A DNA stretch of 64,000 bases. It comes from Bog-1198 sp963727045 (GTDB lineage: Bacteria > Pseudomonadota > Gammaproteobacteria > Steroidobacterales > Steroidobacteraceae). A program made the position numbers and the translations under genes. Positions 20,540-29,955 of the stretch are shown one piece after another. The notes below the pieces were generated by a model. It was not told the origin of the DNA, made no database searches, and saw only the letters and a program-made list of their open reading frames with translations. The stretch covers positions 1,612,001-1,676,000 of the forward strand of contig CAVSES010000001.1 of NCBI GenBank assembly GCA_963727045.1, written 5' to 3'. Every line of letters begins with the position of its first letter. Position 1 is the stretch's first letter.

Positions 20540-21800
20540 ATGCCGATCGAACGACTTCATCCCGATCTTAAGCTGGCTGCCGCGCTGTTCGATAGTCTGA
20601 GCCGGGCGACCCGGCGGGGACCGGGCATCGTGCGCGACAGTTACGGGCCGGGCGAGCAGGCCGCGCACGACATCATGCGCGATGCGGCAGAATCGATGGA
20701 GCTCGAGGTGTCGATAGACGCCATCGGCAACCTAATGATGACCCTTCCTGGACGCGACCGCGCCGCGCCGCGCATCTTCATGGGTTCGCACCTCGACAGC
20801 GTGCCCCAGGGAGGCAACTACGACGGCGCGGCGGGCGTCGTCGCAGGTCTTTGCGTGCTGTCCGCACTCCGGCAAGCATGCGTCTCTGTCGGCTGCGACA
20901 TCACGGTCATGGGGATTCGTGCGGAGGAGTCCGCCTGGTTCGACATTGCATACCTCGGGAGCGGCGGCGCATTCGGCCTGCTCGATCCAGCCTGCCTGTC
21001 GACACCGCGATCGGACAACGGCATGACCCTCGAGGCCACCTTGATCGCGCGCGGCTTCGACCCGCAGGCGATTCGCCAGCGGCGGCAGCTGCTCGACCCC
21101 AAATCGATCCGCGCCTACTTGGAATTGCATATCGAGCAGGGTCCGACCCTCGTCGCGGAGCGGCTGCCCGCCGCCGTGGTGACCGGCATCAGAGGCTGCA
21201 GGCGGTTCCGCAATGCGCGCTGCGTGGGCGAGTACGGGCATTCGGGAGCGGTCAATCGCCCGCAGCGCCACGACGCGGTTGCAGCGACCGTGGCGCTGCT
21301 GCACCATCTGGAGAGGTCTGGCTTCGAGCAAGAGCGGGCCGGCGCGGATCTTGTCATCACGTCCGGAGAGCTCTATACCGACCCCGCCATGCACGGGCCC
21401 AGCAAGATCGCCGGAGAGACCCGTTTCGTGATCGACGTGCGCAGCGTCTCGCGATGCCACCATGAATTCGGTTGCGGACGAAGCGCGTCGGGCCGCGGCG
21501 CGGATCGGCGAGGAGTATCGCGTCGACTTCGATCTCGGCGCGACCAGCGACTCGCCTCCCGCCGTGATGGACCGCCGGCTGCGCGACTCGCTCAGGGCGC
21601 AACTCGAGCGCCCGTTCGAAATGGCGAGCGGCGCCGGCCACGATGCCGCGGTATTTGCCGAAATGGGCATCCCAACCGGTATGATCTTCGTCCGCAACCA
21701 GCACGGCAGCCACAATCCGGCGGAAGCAATGACGCTGGACGATTTCGGCATCGCGACGCACGCCTTGCTCGGGCTTGTGCTCGACTTTCCCCTCGCATGA
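20540..21800 (+). CDS. Zn-dependent amidohydrolase, N-carbamoylase/allantoate amidohydrolase family (one frameshift)
   Basis: M20-type dimetal hydrolase of about 420 residues that cleaves N-carbamoyl amino acids, ureidoglycolate or allantoate. Metal ligands are in place: MGSHLDSVPQGGNYDGA, EESAWF, LHIEQGP and HNPAEAM, with the dimerisation domain between (CVGEYGHSGAV). The frame breaks at about 21452: removing one C from TCTCGCGATGCC restores VSDATMNSVADEARRA, so a one-base insertion is the simplest explanation. Gene ends in ATGA shared with the epimerase start. Clustered with a PuuE-like gene, so a ureide or cyclic amide substrate is likely. Confidence 0.8.
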
Positions 21801-22832
21801 CATTGCTGGTCACCGGCGCGACGGGCTTCGTCATGAGCGTGCTCGGACGGCACTGGCTCGACGCCAATCCGGGGGAGCGATTGGTGGTGCTCGATGCCGC
21901 CGCCCCGGATGCCGCTGCCCTGCGATATTTTGCCCCGGTGGCGGACCGGCTCGAAGTGGTGATCGCCGACGTAGCCCGGCCCGACACCTGGGAGCGCGGC
22001 GCTCGAGCGCGGACATCACTCACATCGTGCACGGCGCAACCGTCACGCCGTTGTCGCGCGGCACGGCGGCGGAGGCGAAGCGCGAACCCGAGGCTGAAGA
22101 TCCCGGCCGCATACTCGACGTCAATATCATGGGAACCGTCGCGATGCTCGATTGGGCGCGTACGCTGCCGAATCTCGCGCGGTTCATTTACGTGAGTTCC
22201 GGCGCGGTCTACAAGCATCACGGTCCCGATCGTCCGGGCGAACCCCTGCCGGAGGACGGCTATGTGATGCCGCGGCGGCTGTACGGCATTTCCAAACTGG
22301 CCTCCGAGCTCATCACCGAGCGCTATGGGGATCTTTTCGGCCTCTCGTCCGCCTCGGTGCGTCTCTCCTCGGTGTACGGAACCATGGACCGCGTCACGCC
22401 CAGCCGGAATTTCCGCCATGTACCGAATCGTATCGCGCAATTGGCCGTGGACGGCGCGACGCGCGTGCGCGTCAACACACTCGCCGCGGTGGGCGACTAC
22501 ATTCATGTCGAGGACGTGGCGCGCGCCATCGTCTCGCTGCTGCGCGCGCCGAGCGCTGCGCTACAGCGTCTACAATATTGCAGCAGGCACGACCGCCACG
22601 ATCGGCGACCTCGTGCGGCTGGGCCGCGGAAAAGGCCCCCGGCTTCCATGCCGAGATCGTCGCGGCGGGCGAGGCGGAAATTCTGCAGGATCCGGCCCTG
22701 ACGGATGGCATGTGGGGCGCCTACGACATCTCGCGCATGCGCGCCGAGACCGGCTGGCAGCCCCGGCCGGTGCGCGAGGCGCTGCACGCCTACATGGACT
22801 GGATCGCGGCGCAACGCGCCACCGGCGGTTGA
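21797..22832 (+). CDS. NAD-dependent epimerase/dehydratase family protein (frameshifted)
   Basis: Extended SDR of about 345 residues spread over three frames. N-terminal VTGATGFVMSVLGRHWL; then, after a break near 22010, THIVHGATVTPLSRG, the Ser in FIYVSSGAVYKHHG and catalytic LYGISKLASE; after breaks near 22560 and 22630, YNIAAGTTATIGDLVRL and DISRMRAETGWQPRPVREAL. All catalytic residues survive. The ATG overlaps the amidohydrolase stop (ATGA). Similar proteins act on sugar acids or are of unknown substrate; in this cluster it probably oxidises an intermediate of the same pathway. Confidence 0.75.
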
Positions 22833-22846
22833 ATGGCTGCGCTCGT

Positions 22847-23776
22847 ATGAAATCCTCGGACCCTTATCCGCGCAATCTGATCGGCTACGGCGCGCGCCCA
22901 CCGAACGTGCGCTGGCCTTTCGAGGCCCGAGTCGCCGTATCGGTGGTGTTGAATTACGAAGAAGGCGGCGAGAGCTGCGTGCTGCACGGGGATGCGCAAT
23001 CCGAATCCGTGCTGACCGACGTCGGCGGCGAACCCCTGCAGAACGCCCGCAACCTCAACGTCGAATCGAATTTCGAATACGGCAGCCGCGTCGGCTTTTG
23101 GGAGATCATGCGGATCCTGCGCGAACGCGGGGTGGACGCGACCATCTACGCGGTCGGCATGGCTTTGGAACGCAATCCCGAGGCCGCCGCCCAGATCGCG
23201 CAAAGCGGCTTCGAAGTCGCGTGCCATGGACAGCGCTGGATCGATTATCAGTTCGTCGCCGAGGACATCGAACGGGCAGACATGCTGCGCAACATCGAGG
23301 TCGTCACGCGCCTCACCGGCCGGCGGCCATGCGGATGGTACACGGGCAGACCGGGGCCGAACACCCGGCGCCTGGCGGTGCAGTCAGGCGCATTCCTTTA
23401 CGACTGCGACGCCTATAACGACGATCTGCCCTACTGGGTTTCGGTCGAGGGCCGCGCGCACCTCGTCGTGCCGCATACCTTCGACAACAACGACAGCCGC
23501 CTGCAGCGCGGCGGCGACTTCGCCAAGGGCGAGGACTTCTTCGCGTATTGCCGCGATGCCTTTGACTGGCTGTACCGCGCGGGAAACGAAGGACGGCCGC
23601 GCATGATGACCGTCAGCCTGCACGGCCGCATCATCGGGCGTCCGGGCCGGATCGGCGCGCTGGCCCGATTGCTCGATCACATGCAGCGACATGAGGGCGT
23701 ATGGCTGTGCACGCGCGAAGCGATCGCCCGGCATTGGATCCTGCATCATCCGCCGCCTCCGGACGATCCGCCCTAA
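22847..23776 (+). CDS. PuuE-like allantoinase / NodB-fold polysaccharide deacetylase family protein
   Basis: A 309-residue uninterrupted protein closely following the PuuE allantoinase pattern: YPRNLIGYGARPPNVRWP start, LNYEEGGESCVLHGD, FEYGSRVGFWEI, CHGQRWIDYQFV, CGWYTGRPGPNTRRL and a late SLHGRIIGRPGR. PuuE members open allantoin without the usual metal-dependent amidohydrolase fold; other members act on related cyclic amides. It follows the epimerase by 14 bases and closes the operon, so substrate opening here and carbamoyl cleavage by the first gene form a logical two-step route. Confidence 0.8.
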   Translation: MKSSDPYPRNLIGYGARPPNVRWPFEARVAVSVVLNYEEGGESCVLHGDAQSESVLTDVGGEPLQNARNLNVESNFEYGSRVGFWEIMRILRERGVDATIYAVGMALERNPEAAAQIAQSGFEVACHGQRWIDYQFVAEDIERADMLRNIEVVTRLTGRRPCGWYTGRPGPNTRRLAVQSGAFLYDCDAYNDDLPYWVSVEGRAHLVVPHTFDNNDSRLQRGGDFAKGEDFFAYCRDAFDWLYRAGNEGRPRMMTVSLHGRIIGRPGRIGALARLLDHMQRHEGVWLCTREAIARHWILHHPPPPDDPP

Positions 23777-25732
23777 GGCGGCGCTCGGGCTATCCGATCA
23801 GCGACCGCAAACGCTGGGTGCGCGTGCCAGCCGATGTCTCGGCCGCGCGGCGCAGCAAGCTCGTGCGCGTCGCCGCGGGCAAGCGCGCGGCTGAACAAGA
23901 AGCCCTGCGCCTCATGGCAATCGTGCTCCTGCAGGAACAGCAGCTGCGGAAAGCTCTCGACGCCCTCCGCGGTCACGTTGATTCGCAACGAGCGCGACAT
24001 CGCGATGATCGCCGCGGCGATGGCGCGATCGTCGCTGCAGTCGATCAGGCTGGTCATGAACGAGTGGTCGATTTTCAGCCGGTCGACGGCGAAATGGCGC
24101 AGCCGGCCGAAACTCGAATAGCCGGTGCCGAAGTCATCGATCGCGAGCATGCACGCCGAGCTCCTTCAGCTGGGCCAGCGCCTGTTCCGCCCAGGCCTCG
24201 TCCTTCATGACCACCGATTCGGTGATTTCGAGTTCGAGCATGCGAGGCGTCGATTCCGGTCTCCTTGATGATGCGCCGCCACCAACAGCGGGAACTCCTT
24301 GAGCGCGAATTGCTGGCCCGATACGTTCACCGCCATGCGCGATCACCGGCAGGCCCTCGTCGCACCAGGTCTTGGCCTGGCGGCAGGCGGTGCGCAGCAC
24401 CCATTCGCCGATCGCCAGGATCAGTCCGGTCTCTTCGGCGACCGGAATGAACTCGGCGGGCGGCACCATGCCCAGGTCGTCGTTGGTCCAGCGCAGCAGC
24501 GCCTCCATCCCGGAGATGGCTCCCGTGCTGCACGTCGAATTGCGGCTGATAGTGCAGCGTGAATTCGCCCCGCTCCAGCGCGCCGCGCAATTTCGCCTCC
24601 AGCGTGAATCGATGCAGCGCCGCATCGTTCATGGAGGCATCGAAGAAGGCGTACATCCCCGGCCCCTTGCGCTTGGCGAAATACATGGCGAGATCCGCGT
24701 TGCGCAGCAAGCGTATCGACGTCCGTGCCGTCCGCCGGATAGAGCGCGATGCCGACGCTCGGCGTGACCACCAGCGTGTGCTGCGCCAGGCGCATCGGCT
24801 GCTGCAGCTCGGCGATAAGCCGTTCGGCGACCGAGCGGCCGCATCGCCGCGACGCGCATGTCCGGCAGGATGACGATGAATTCGTCGCCGCCCAGCCGCG
24901 CGATGTGATTGGATCGCGGGCCCGGCAGCGTATCCGCGGCGGCGCCCTCGTCCGCCCGCAAGGAATGGCGCATGCGCGCCGCGACCAGGCACAGCAGCTC
25001 GTCGCCCACCGCGTGTCCGAGCGTATCGTTGACGCGCTTGAAATTGTCGAGATCGAGATACAGCACCGCGAGCATGCGCTGATGTCGCTTGGCGGCCGCG
25101 AGCGCGCTCGATAGGCGGTTGCGCGACTGTTCGCGGTTCGGCAGTCCGGTCAGCGCATCGAAATAGGCGAGCTTCACGATGCGATGTTCGGCGCGCCATT
25201 TGCTCGCGAGCGAAATGGTCATCTGGCGGATTTCGTGCGGATGGAACGGCTTCTGCAGATACGAGAGCTTCTCCTCCGGCGGCACCATGGCGCCCATGTC
25301 GCCGGGATCGACGTCGGAATAGGCCGTGCACATGACGATTTCGATGGCCGGGTCCAGCTCGCGGATGCGCGCCGCGGCCCACACGCCGTCGGGCCCCGGC
25401 GGCATGCGCATGTCGAGGAACGCCACCGCGAACGGATCGTCCGCCGCGATCGCCTCGCGCACCGCCGCGACCGCCGCTTCTGCGCCGTCGCAGAACACCG
25501 GCGCGAACAAGGTATTGCGCGCGGCCAGCTTCTCGCCGCCTGATCGCCGGCGCGGTCTTGGTGAACAGCCGCTCGCGCAGATTGCGGAACACCGCCGTTT
25601 CGCCGCTCATGTCGGCCTCGACCAGGATCTGCCGATAGGCGTCGCGCACTCCGCCTCGTCGTCGGCGACGAGCACCCGAATCGGCCACGCGTTATTTCGG
25701 TCACGGATGCACTCCACGGTTTTCAGCTCCAT
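23773..25732 (-). CDS. Response regulator with GGDEF and EAL domains (many frameshifts)
   Basis: About 650 residues reassembled from at least six fragments. N-terminal receiver domain: IRVLVADDEAE, phosphoacceptor Asp in AVAFLDMRMPPG, LQKPF lysine. Then a diguanylate cyclase domain (DALTGLPNREQ, DLDNFKRVNDTLGH, intact GGDEF in ARLGGDEFIVILPD) and an EAL phosphodiesterase domain (GMEALLRW, FIPVAEETGLI, LEITES, IDDFGTGYSS). Both catalytic signatures are complete, so it could make or break c-di-GMP under control of the neighbouring kinase. The start ATG at 25732 lies 10 bases inside the kinase gene end. Its end overlaps the PuuE-like gene end by 4 bases. Confidence 0.75.
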
Positions 25733-27551
25733 CGGGTTGGAATGGCCAGCGGCAGCACAAATGCATCGACGCGCCATGCCCCGGACCTTCGCTCGCCGCC
25801 CAAATCCGGCCGCCCAACGCGGCGATCGCATTCGCGCACCAATGCAGGCCGATGCCGTAATTGGTGTCGCGGGATTTGGTGGAGAAGCCCTTCTCGAACA
25901 CGCGCTCCAGATCGTCCTTGGCGATGCCGACGCCGTCGTCCTTGCAGTGCAGATGCAGCTGCTCGGCATCGGCATCGCGCACTATTTCGGCGGCAACTCG
26001 CAGCAGCCCCTGCCGGCCCGCGTCGCGCACCGCGTCCGCGGCATTGATGATCAGATTCTGCAGCACCAGCCGCAGCACGGTGCGCGCCACGGGCACCGCG
26101 CCCACGTCGCCAGCGACTCGTCGGCTTCGACCCCAGACGCCGCCGGCAGGCATCCGGCACGATCTCGAGGGTCTGGGCCACCAGATCAGGCAGGCGCACC
26201 GACTCGATGACGTGATCATTGCGGGTGGATCGCATCAGTTCGCCCAGCGCCGTTTGCACGAACACGGCCTGCCGCTGGATACCGCGATGTCCGCCTGCGC
26301 CTCCTCCACGGTGGCACCATGCCGGCAGCCCAAGCGCAGGAATTCCTCCAGATCCGCGCGGCGCGGCGCCGGCATCCGCCGGCGAGTTCCGCGGCCGCGA
26401 CCTCCACGTCGCCTGCCGGGCGCTCGCGCAGGCGCTCGCCGAGCTTCGCCAGCCGCACTCCCAGCGGCGTCATGGCGTTGCCCAGATTGTGCAGCACCCC
26501 TTTGGCCAGCTCCGCGAAGCCGGCGTGAAAGGACTGATCGACCAACTCTCTGCGCGTCTCCGCGACGCGCGTCGACCATGCCGTCGAACTCGCGCGCCAG
26601 CAGCCCGATCTCGTCGCGTGCCGGCAGACCCAACCGCGCCGACAGGTCCGTTCCCTCGCCGATCGCCACCGCATGGCGCGTCACCCGCGCCAGCGGCCCG
26701 AGCACCATGCGGTTGAGCACGACCACCAGCAGGATCAGCACCGCGACGGCCGCCACCATCAGTAGGCGGACGCATACGCGACGGCGCTCGGCCGCGCGCC
26801 GTGATCCTGCGCGGCACCTACACGCGCAGGCTCAACACCGGCCGGCCGTAGATGTCGAGGAACGATCGAAAGACCTGCGTCTGCGTCTGTCTCAACGACC
26901 TCTTCGCCCTCGCCCGTTGCGGGCGACCGGCGTCATCGACAGCGCGACCTCGCCTGCGCGCCGAGCATTTCTACTTGCGGCGACTCCAGCATCCGCCCCA
27001 GATCACCATGCCCGCCGGCTGCCCGCCGCCGGTGCCGTTGAGGATCGGCGCAGCGGCCAGCAACATGACCCCGTGATTGGTGTGAATCAGGCCCCGCGCG
27101 GCTCGCCCTTGGCGGATTGCGCCGCCAAGGGAACTCTCCGGCAGCACCTTTCTATCCGCGAGATCGAGATCCAGGCTTCGCGCCCGAGTTGAAATCCTCG
27201 GCATGCGACAACACCACGTTGCCGGGATGTCGACAATGAGCAAGACATCGACTGCAGCTGCTTCATCGAGAGCTGGGTGATATTGGCTTCACAACTCGTG
27301 GAATGCGGGAACCGTGGTCACATGAAATGGTAAATGTCTTCCCAGTTGCCCCAATCCGCGCGCGGTCAACTGCAGTCCATCGAGAGTCTGGTCGAGCGCG
27401 AATTCGATGCGCTTCATCGAGGTCTTGGCGTCGTCGCGCTCCAGTCGGCGAAACTCGGCAGCAGAATCCGGTTTTGCACGGCAACGTCGAGGCCGATCAG
27501 CGCCACGAACAGCAGAGCGAGCAGCGAAACCATTTTCGTGCGGATTTTCAT
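25723..27551 (-). CDS. CHASE4-HAMP sensor histidine kinase (many frameshifts)
   Basis: Membrane sensor of about 610 residues. In order: N-terminal helix MKIRTKMVSLLALLFVALIG; a periplasmic CHASE4-type domain (NRILLPSFA, later GLIHTNHGVMLLAAAPI); second helix VAVLILLVVVLNRMVLGPL; HAMP; a phosphoacceptor region with the variant H-box GVLHNLGNAMTPL; and a HATPase domain with NLIINAADAV, DDGVGIA, FEKGFSTK and GIGLHW. GAGGAG upstream supports the ATG at 27551. It overlaps the adjacent REC-GGDEF-EAL gene, its likely partner. The frame changes at least seven times; the order of conserved motifs leaves little doubt that it was one gene. Confidence 0.7.
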
Positions 27552-27838
27552 GATCTCCTCGGTACCAGATTCCGCGCCAAAACACCGTATCCGAGTCATA
27601 TTTCAAATGGCCTGCGTTCCGGAAATTTCGGGGGAGTTGAACGGGGGCACCAGCCCGGAGGAATGCGAAACCGTTCACGTTCGGCCGTTGGCATGCCGCG
27701 CATCAATTCAGCTCAATTCAAGCGGACGGTCGGCCGATTGCCGCGTTGTCATTGATCGGGAACCGGCTCATTGGGGGTCGATTCATTGTCGTGAAACGCC
27801 GACATGCCGGCTAACGCAACCGGGTAAGGAGCCTCTTG

Positions 27839-28180
27839 ATGTCAATCTCGAACCGCAATACCGTGAGCTTCGCGGCGGCGATCGTCGCCTGCGCCGCCCT
27901 CGTCGGCACCGCCTCGGCGGACGACACCTGGCAGAAGATCCATCCGCGCCGCGAACAGGTGAATCAACGCCTGTCGAATCAGAACAAGCGCATCAACGCC
28001 GACGTGAAGAACGGGACCATGACCAAGAGTCAGGCGGCCGCGGCGCACCGGGAAGATCATCAAGTGCGGCAGGAAGAGCGTGACATGGCAAGCCAGAACG
28101 GCGGCCACATCACGAAATCGGAACAAAAGGTTCTGAACGGCCAGGAGAACGCGATCAGCGGTCAAATTCCGCCGAAATAG
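27839..28180 (+). CDS. Small exported hypothetical protein
   Basis: 113 residues with a clear signal peptide (SFAAAIVACAALVGTASA, cleaved before DDTWQKIHPRRE). The mature part is charged, Gln-rich and helical, with a pattern H-P-R-R-x-x-V-N-x-R-L-x-N-Q-N and later NGGHITKSEQKVLNGQENA. The family recurs in Burkholderiales and related bacteria without known function. AAGGA lies 8 bases before the ATG at 27839; a TTG directly upstream is also in frame. Divergent from the histidine kinase, with 287 bases between in which I see no other gene. Uninterrupted, unlike its neighbours. Confidence 0.75.
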   Translation: MSISNRNTVSFAAAIVACAALVGTASADDTWQKIHPRREQVNQRLSNQNKRINADVKNGTMTKSQAAAAHREDHQVRQEERDMASQNGGHITKSEQKVLNGQENAISGQIPPK

Positions 28181-28184
28181 CGGT

Positions 28185-29026
28185 TCAAAACCGCAGCGAC
28201 AAGCAGCTGAGGCTGCTGTCCATTTTTCGGAATTCGGACATTTCCAAATGGAACGGTGAGTAAAGCCACTTTGTCGCGAAGTGCTGCTCGGCAACGCGCG
28301 GGTAGCCCGCGGCCACGAGCCACCGCGTCGTTGACGCGCACACAATTGGCGGCGTAGCGACTCGCCGCCGGCACACTTCGATCAACTTCACGCACGGGCG
28401 CCTGCACTCGAGCGCAGGACGTTTTGGATAGCACTGTCGGCCGCCCACACGCCCTCGCCGAGATGAGGCAATGCCGCTCCTTCACAGTGCAGCAATCCTT
28501 CGAGCAAACCGAATTGGTCGGCGATGCCGGCCGTGTAATGCATGTGGCGCAAATGCTCGGCCAGTTGGGTCGCACCCGCCTCGCTCGTGCGTGCCGATAT
28601 ACCGATGAGAAATTGCCCGTCGGCCTCGCACACATCACCGCCGTCGACCGTGCCGGGCCCCGCAATCGGCTGCACATGACCGTAGAACATGCGCAATGCA
28701 CCGCCGCGACGCTGTCGACTTCGCCGCTGCGGCTCGGGGCGGCCGGGCGCGTCAAGATGGCGCGCGGCCGGTCTCGCGGCGGGCCGTACCCTCGACGAGA
28801 AGTCCCGTCGGGAAAAGCCTGGTCTCGGCCTCGAATGAGTGGTGAACTCCAGCGCTGCAGCGCGCAATGAGCGCATCGCAATCATGGTGGTCTGCTGCTC
28901 AAGCGCCCGTGCAGGCAGATGGGAGATGCTCTTCGTTCGCAGCGCTAGATGCAGACCGGTCGCGAACGTGCTCCCCGGACGGACGCACGATGGCGCGAGT
29001 GAACCGCAGAGGCGGCGCCTCTTCAT
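28185..29026 (-). CDS. Dimethylarginine dimethylaminohydrolase / amidinotransferase family (frameshifted)
   Basis: Hydrolyses methylated arginine to citrulline and a methylamine, or a related guanidino substrate. About 260 residues across three frames: CVRPGSTFATGL start, AILTRPAAPSRSGEVDSVAA, the core GTVDGGDVCEADGQFLIGIS, then VWAADSAIQNVL, AANCVRVNDAV, and the active-site end EMSEFRKMD followed by SLSCLSLRF with the catalytic cysteine. Breaks fall near 28780, 28710, 28480 and 28300. The ATG overlaps the stop of the PAS/GGDEF gene (ATGA), so the two are co-translated. The substrate cannot be settled from sequence. Confidence 0.75.
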
Positions 29027-29955
29027 GCAGCCCGGTTGCGGCCGGACTTCTTCGCGGGCTTCAGTTGTTGCTGCGATTTATCGAGCAGGGTCGCCGGGCT
29101 GTCGTCGGCGCCGGGCACGGCGGCGCACACGCCGACGCTGACGCTGACGTAGCGCAGCACCGCGGAGCGCGGATGATGGATGCGCAGTTCGCGCACGCTC
29201 TCGGCCATGAGTTCCCCGAGCGCAGCGCCTGCTCCATCGTCAGCCCGGGCGCAAACGCCATCAGGCTGCCGCCGTCGATGCGCGCGGTGACATCGCTCGA
29301 GCGGCGCAGGCAGCCGGAAACGCAATGCGCCACGCGGCGGATGGCCGAGTCGCCGGCCGCCCGGCCGAAGGTCGCGTTGTACAGATCGAGCGCATCGATA
29401 TCGATGGCGAACACCGCGATGCTGCGCTGCTCGCGCTGCGCAATGGCCCAGTCGCGCTTCAGCAACTCCTGCAGGTAGGGCAGCGTGAACAGCCCGGTCA
29501 GCCGGTCGTCGCGAACGGCGACGCCGGTCGGCTGATGCGCGCCGCTCAGCGAATCGCGCGACAGCTTCGGATCGATGCGCAACCGGTCGCCGGCATCGCG
29601 ATGATGGCCCGCGAAGTGCGTCACCCGGCCTTCGCCGATCGCGCAGCGGCACGACCGTCATTTCGTTCCAAAACAGCGTGCCGTCCTTGCGGTAGTTGCG
29701 CAGCAGCACGCGGCAGGACTCGCCCGGCTTCAGCGCCTCGCGCAACCGGTGGCGGCCATCCTGCTCGCGGTCGTCGGCCTGCAGCAGGCGCAGGTTCGTC
29801 CCAGCAGATCGGCTGCGGCATAGCCGGTCAGGGCCTCGAAACGCCGGATTGACGTAGACGACCGGGTGATCCGGGTGTGGCGCATCGACCAGCACCACGC
29901 CCTCGGGCGAGGTTTCGAGCAGGCGGCGATACAGATCGGCATCGAAGCTCATCAT
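29023..29955 (-). CDS. PAS (LOV-like) protein with degenerate GGDEF domain (frameshifted)
   Basis: About 310 residues. N-terminal PAS domain of the LOV-like type: LLETSPEGVVLVDAP, YVNPAFEALTGYAAADLLG, then NLRLLQADDREQ and RNYRKDGTLFWNEMTVVPL. The position of the photoactive cysteine (NCRFLQ in true LOV proteins) is leucine, so a flavin-cysteine adduct is not expected. The second domain aligns with diguanylate cyclases (DRLTGLFTLPYLQELL, FAIDIDALDLYNATFG) but the GGDEF motif reads GGSLM in ARIDGGSLMAFAPG, so cyclase activity is unlikely. Breaks near 29815, 29640 and 29180. Start overlaps the nagZ stop, end overlaps the DDAH start. Confidence 0.7.
   Translation of the reverse strand: MMSFDADLYRRLLETSPEGVVLVDAPHPDHPVVYVNPAFRGPDRLCRSRSAGTNLRLLQADDREQDGRHRLREALKPGESCRVLLRNYRKDGTLFWNEMTVVPLRDRRRPGDALRGPSSRCRRPVAHRSEAVARFAERRASADRRRRSRRPADRAVHAALPAGVAEARLGHCAARAAQHRGVRHRYRCARSVQRDLRPGGRRLGHPPRGALRFRLPAPLERCHRAHRRRQPDGVCARADDGAGAALGELMAESVRELRIHHPRSAVLRYVSVSVGVCAAVPGADDSPATLLDKSQQQLKPAKKSGRNRAA

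Noticed and set aside
28198..28228. Hairpin GCAGC-TGAG-GCTGC followed by ATTTTT as a terminator for the small exported protein
   Set aside because: The stem lies in the C-terminal codons of the DDAH gene on the other strand (DSSLSCLSLRF). It may work as a terminator, but the pairing is explained by coding sequence.
29780..29830. A blue-light LOV photoreceptor
   Set aside because: The sequence around the adduct site reads NLRLLQ, without cysteine; only another frame gives cysteines there and that frame has no PAS continuity.
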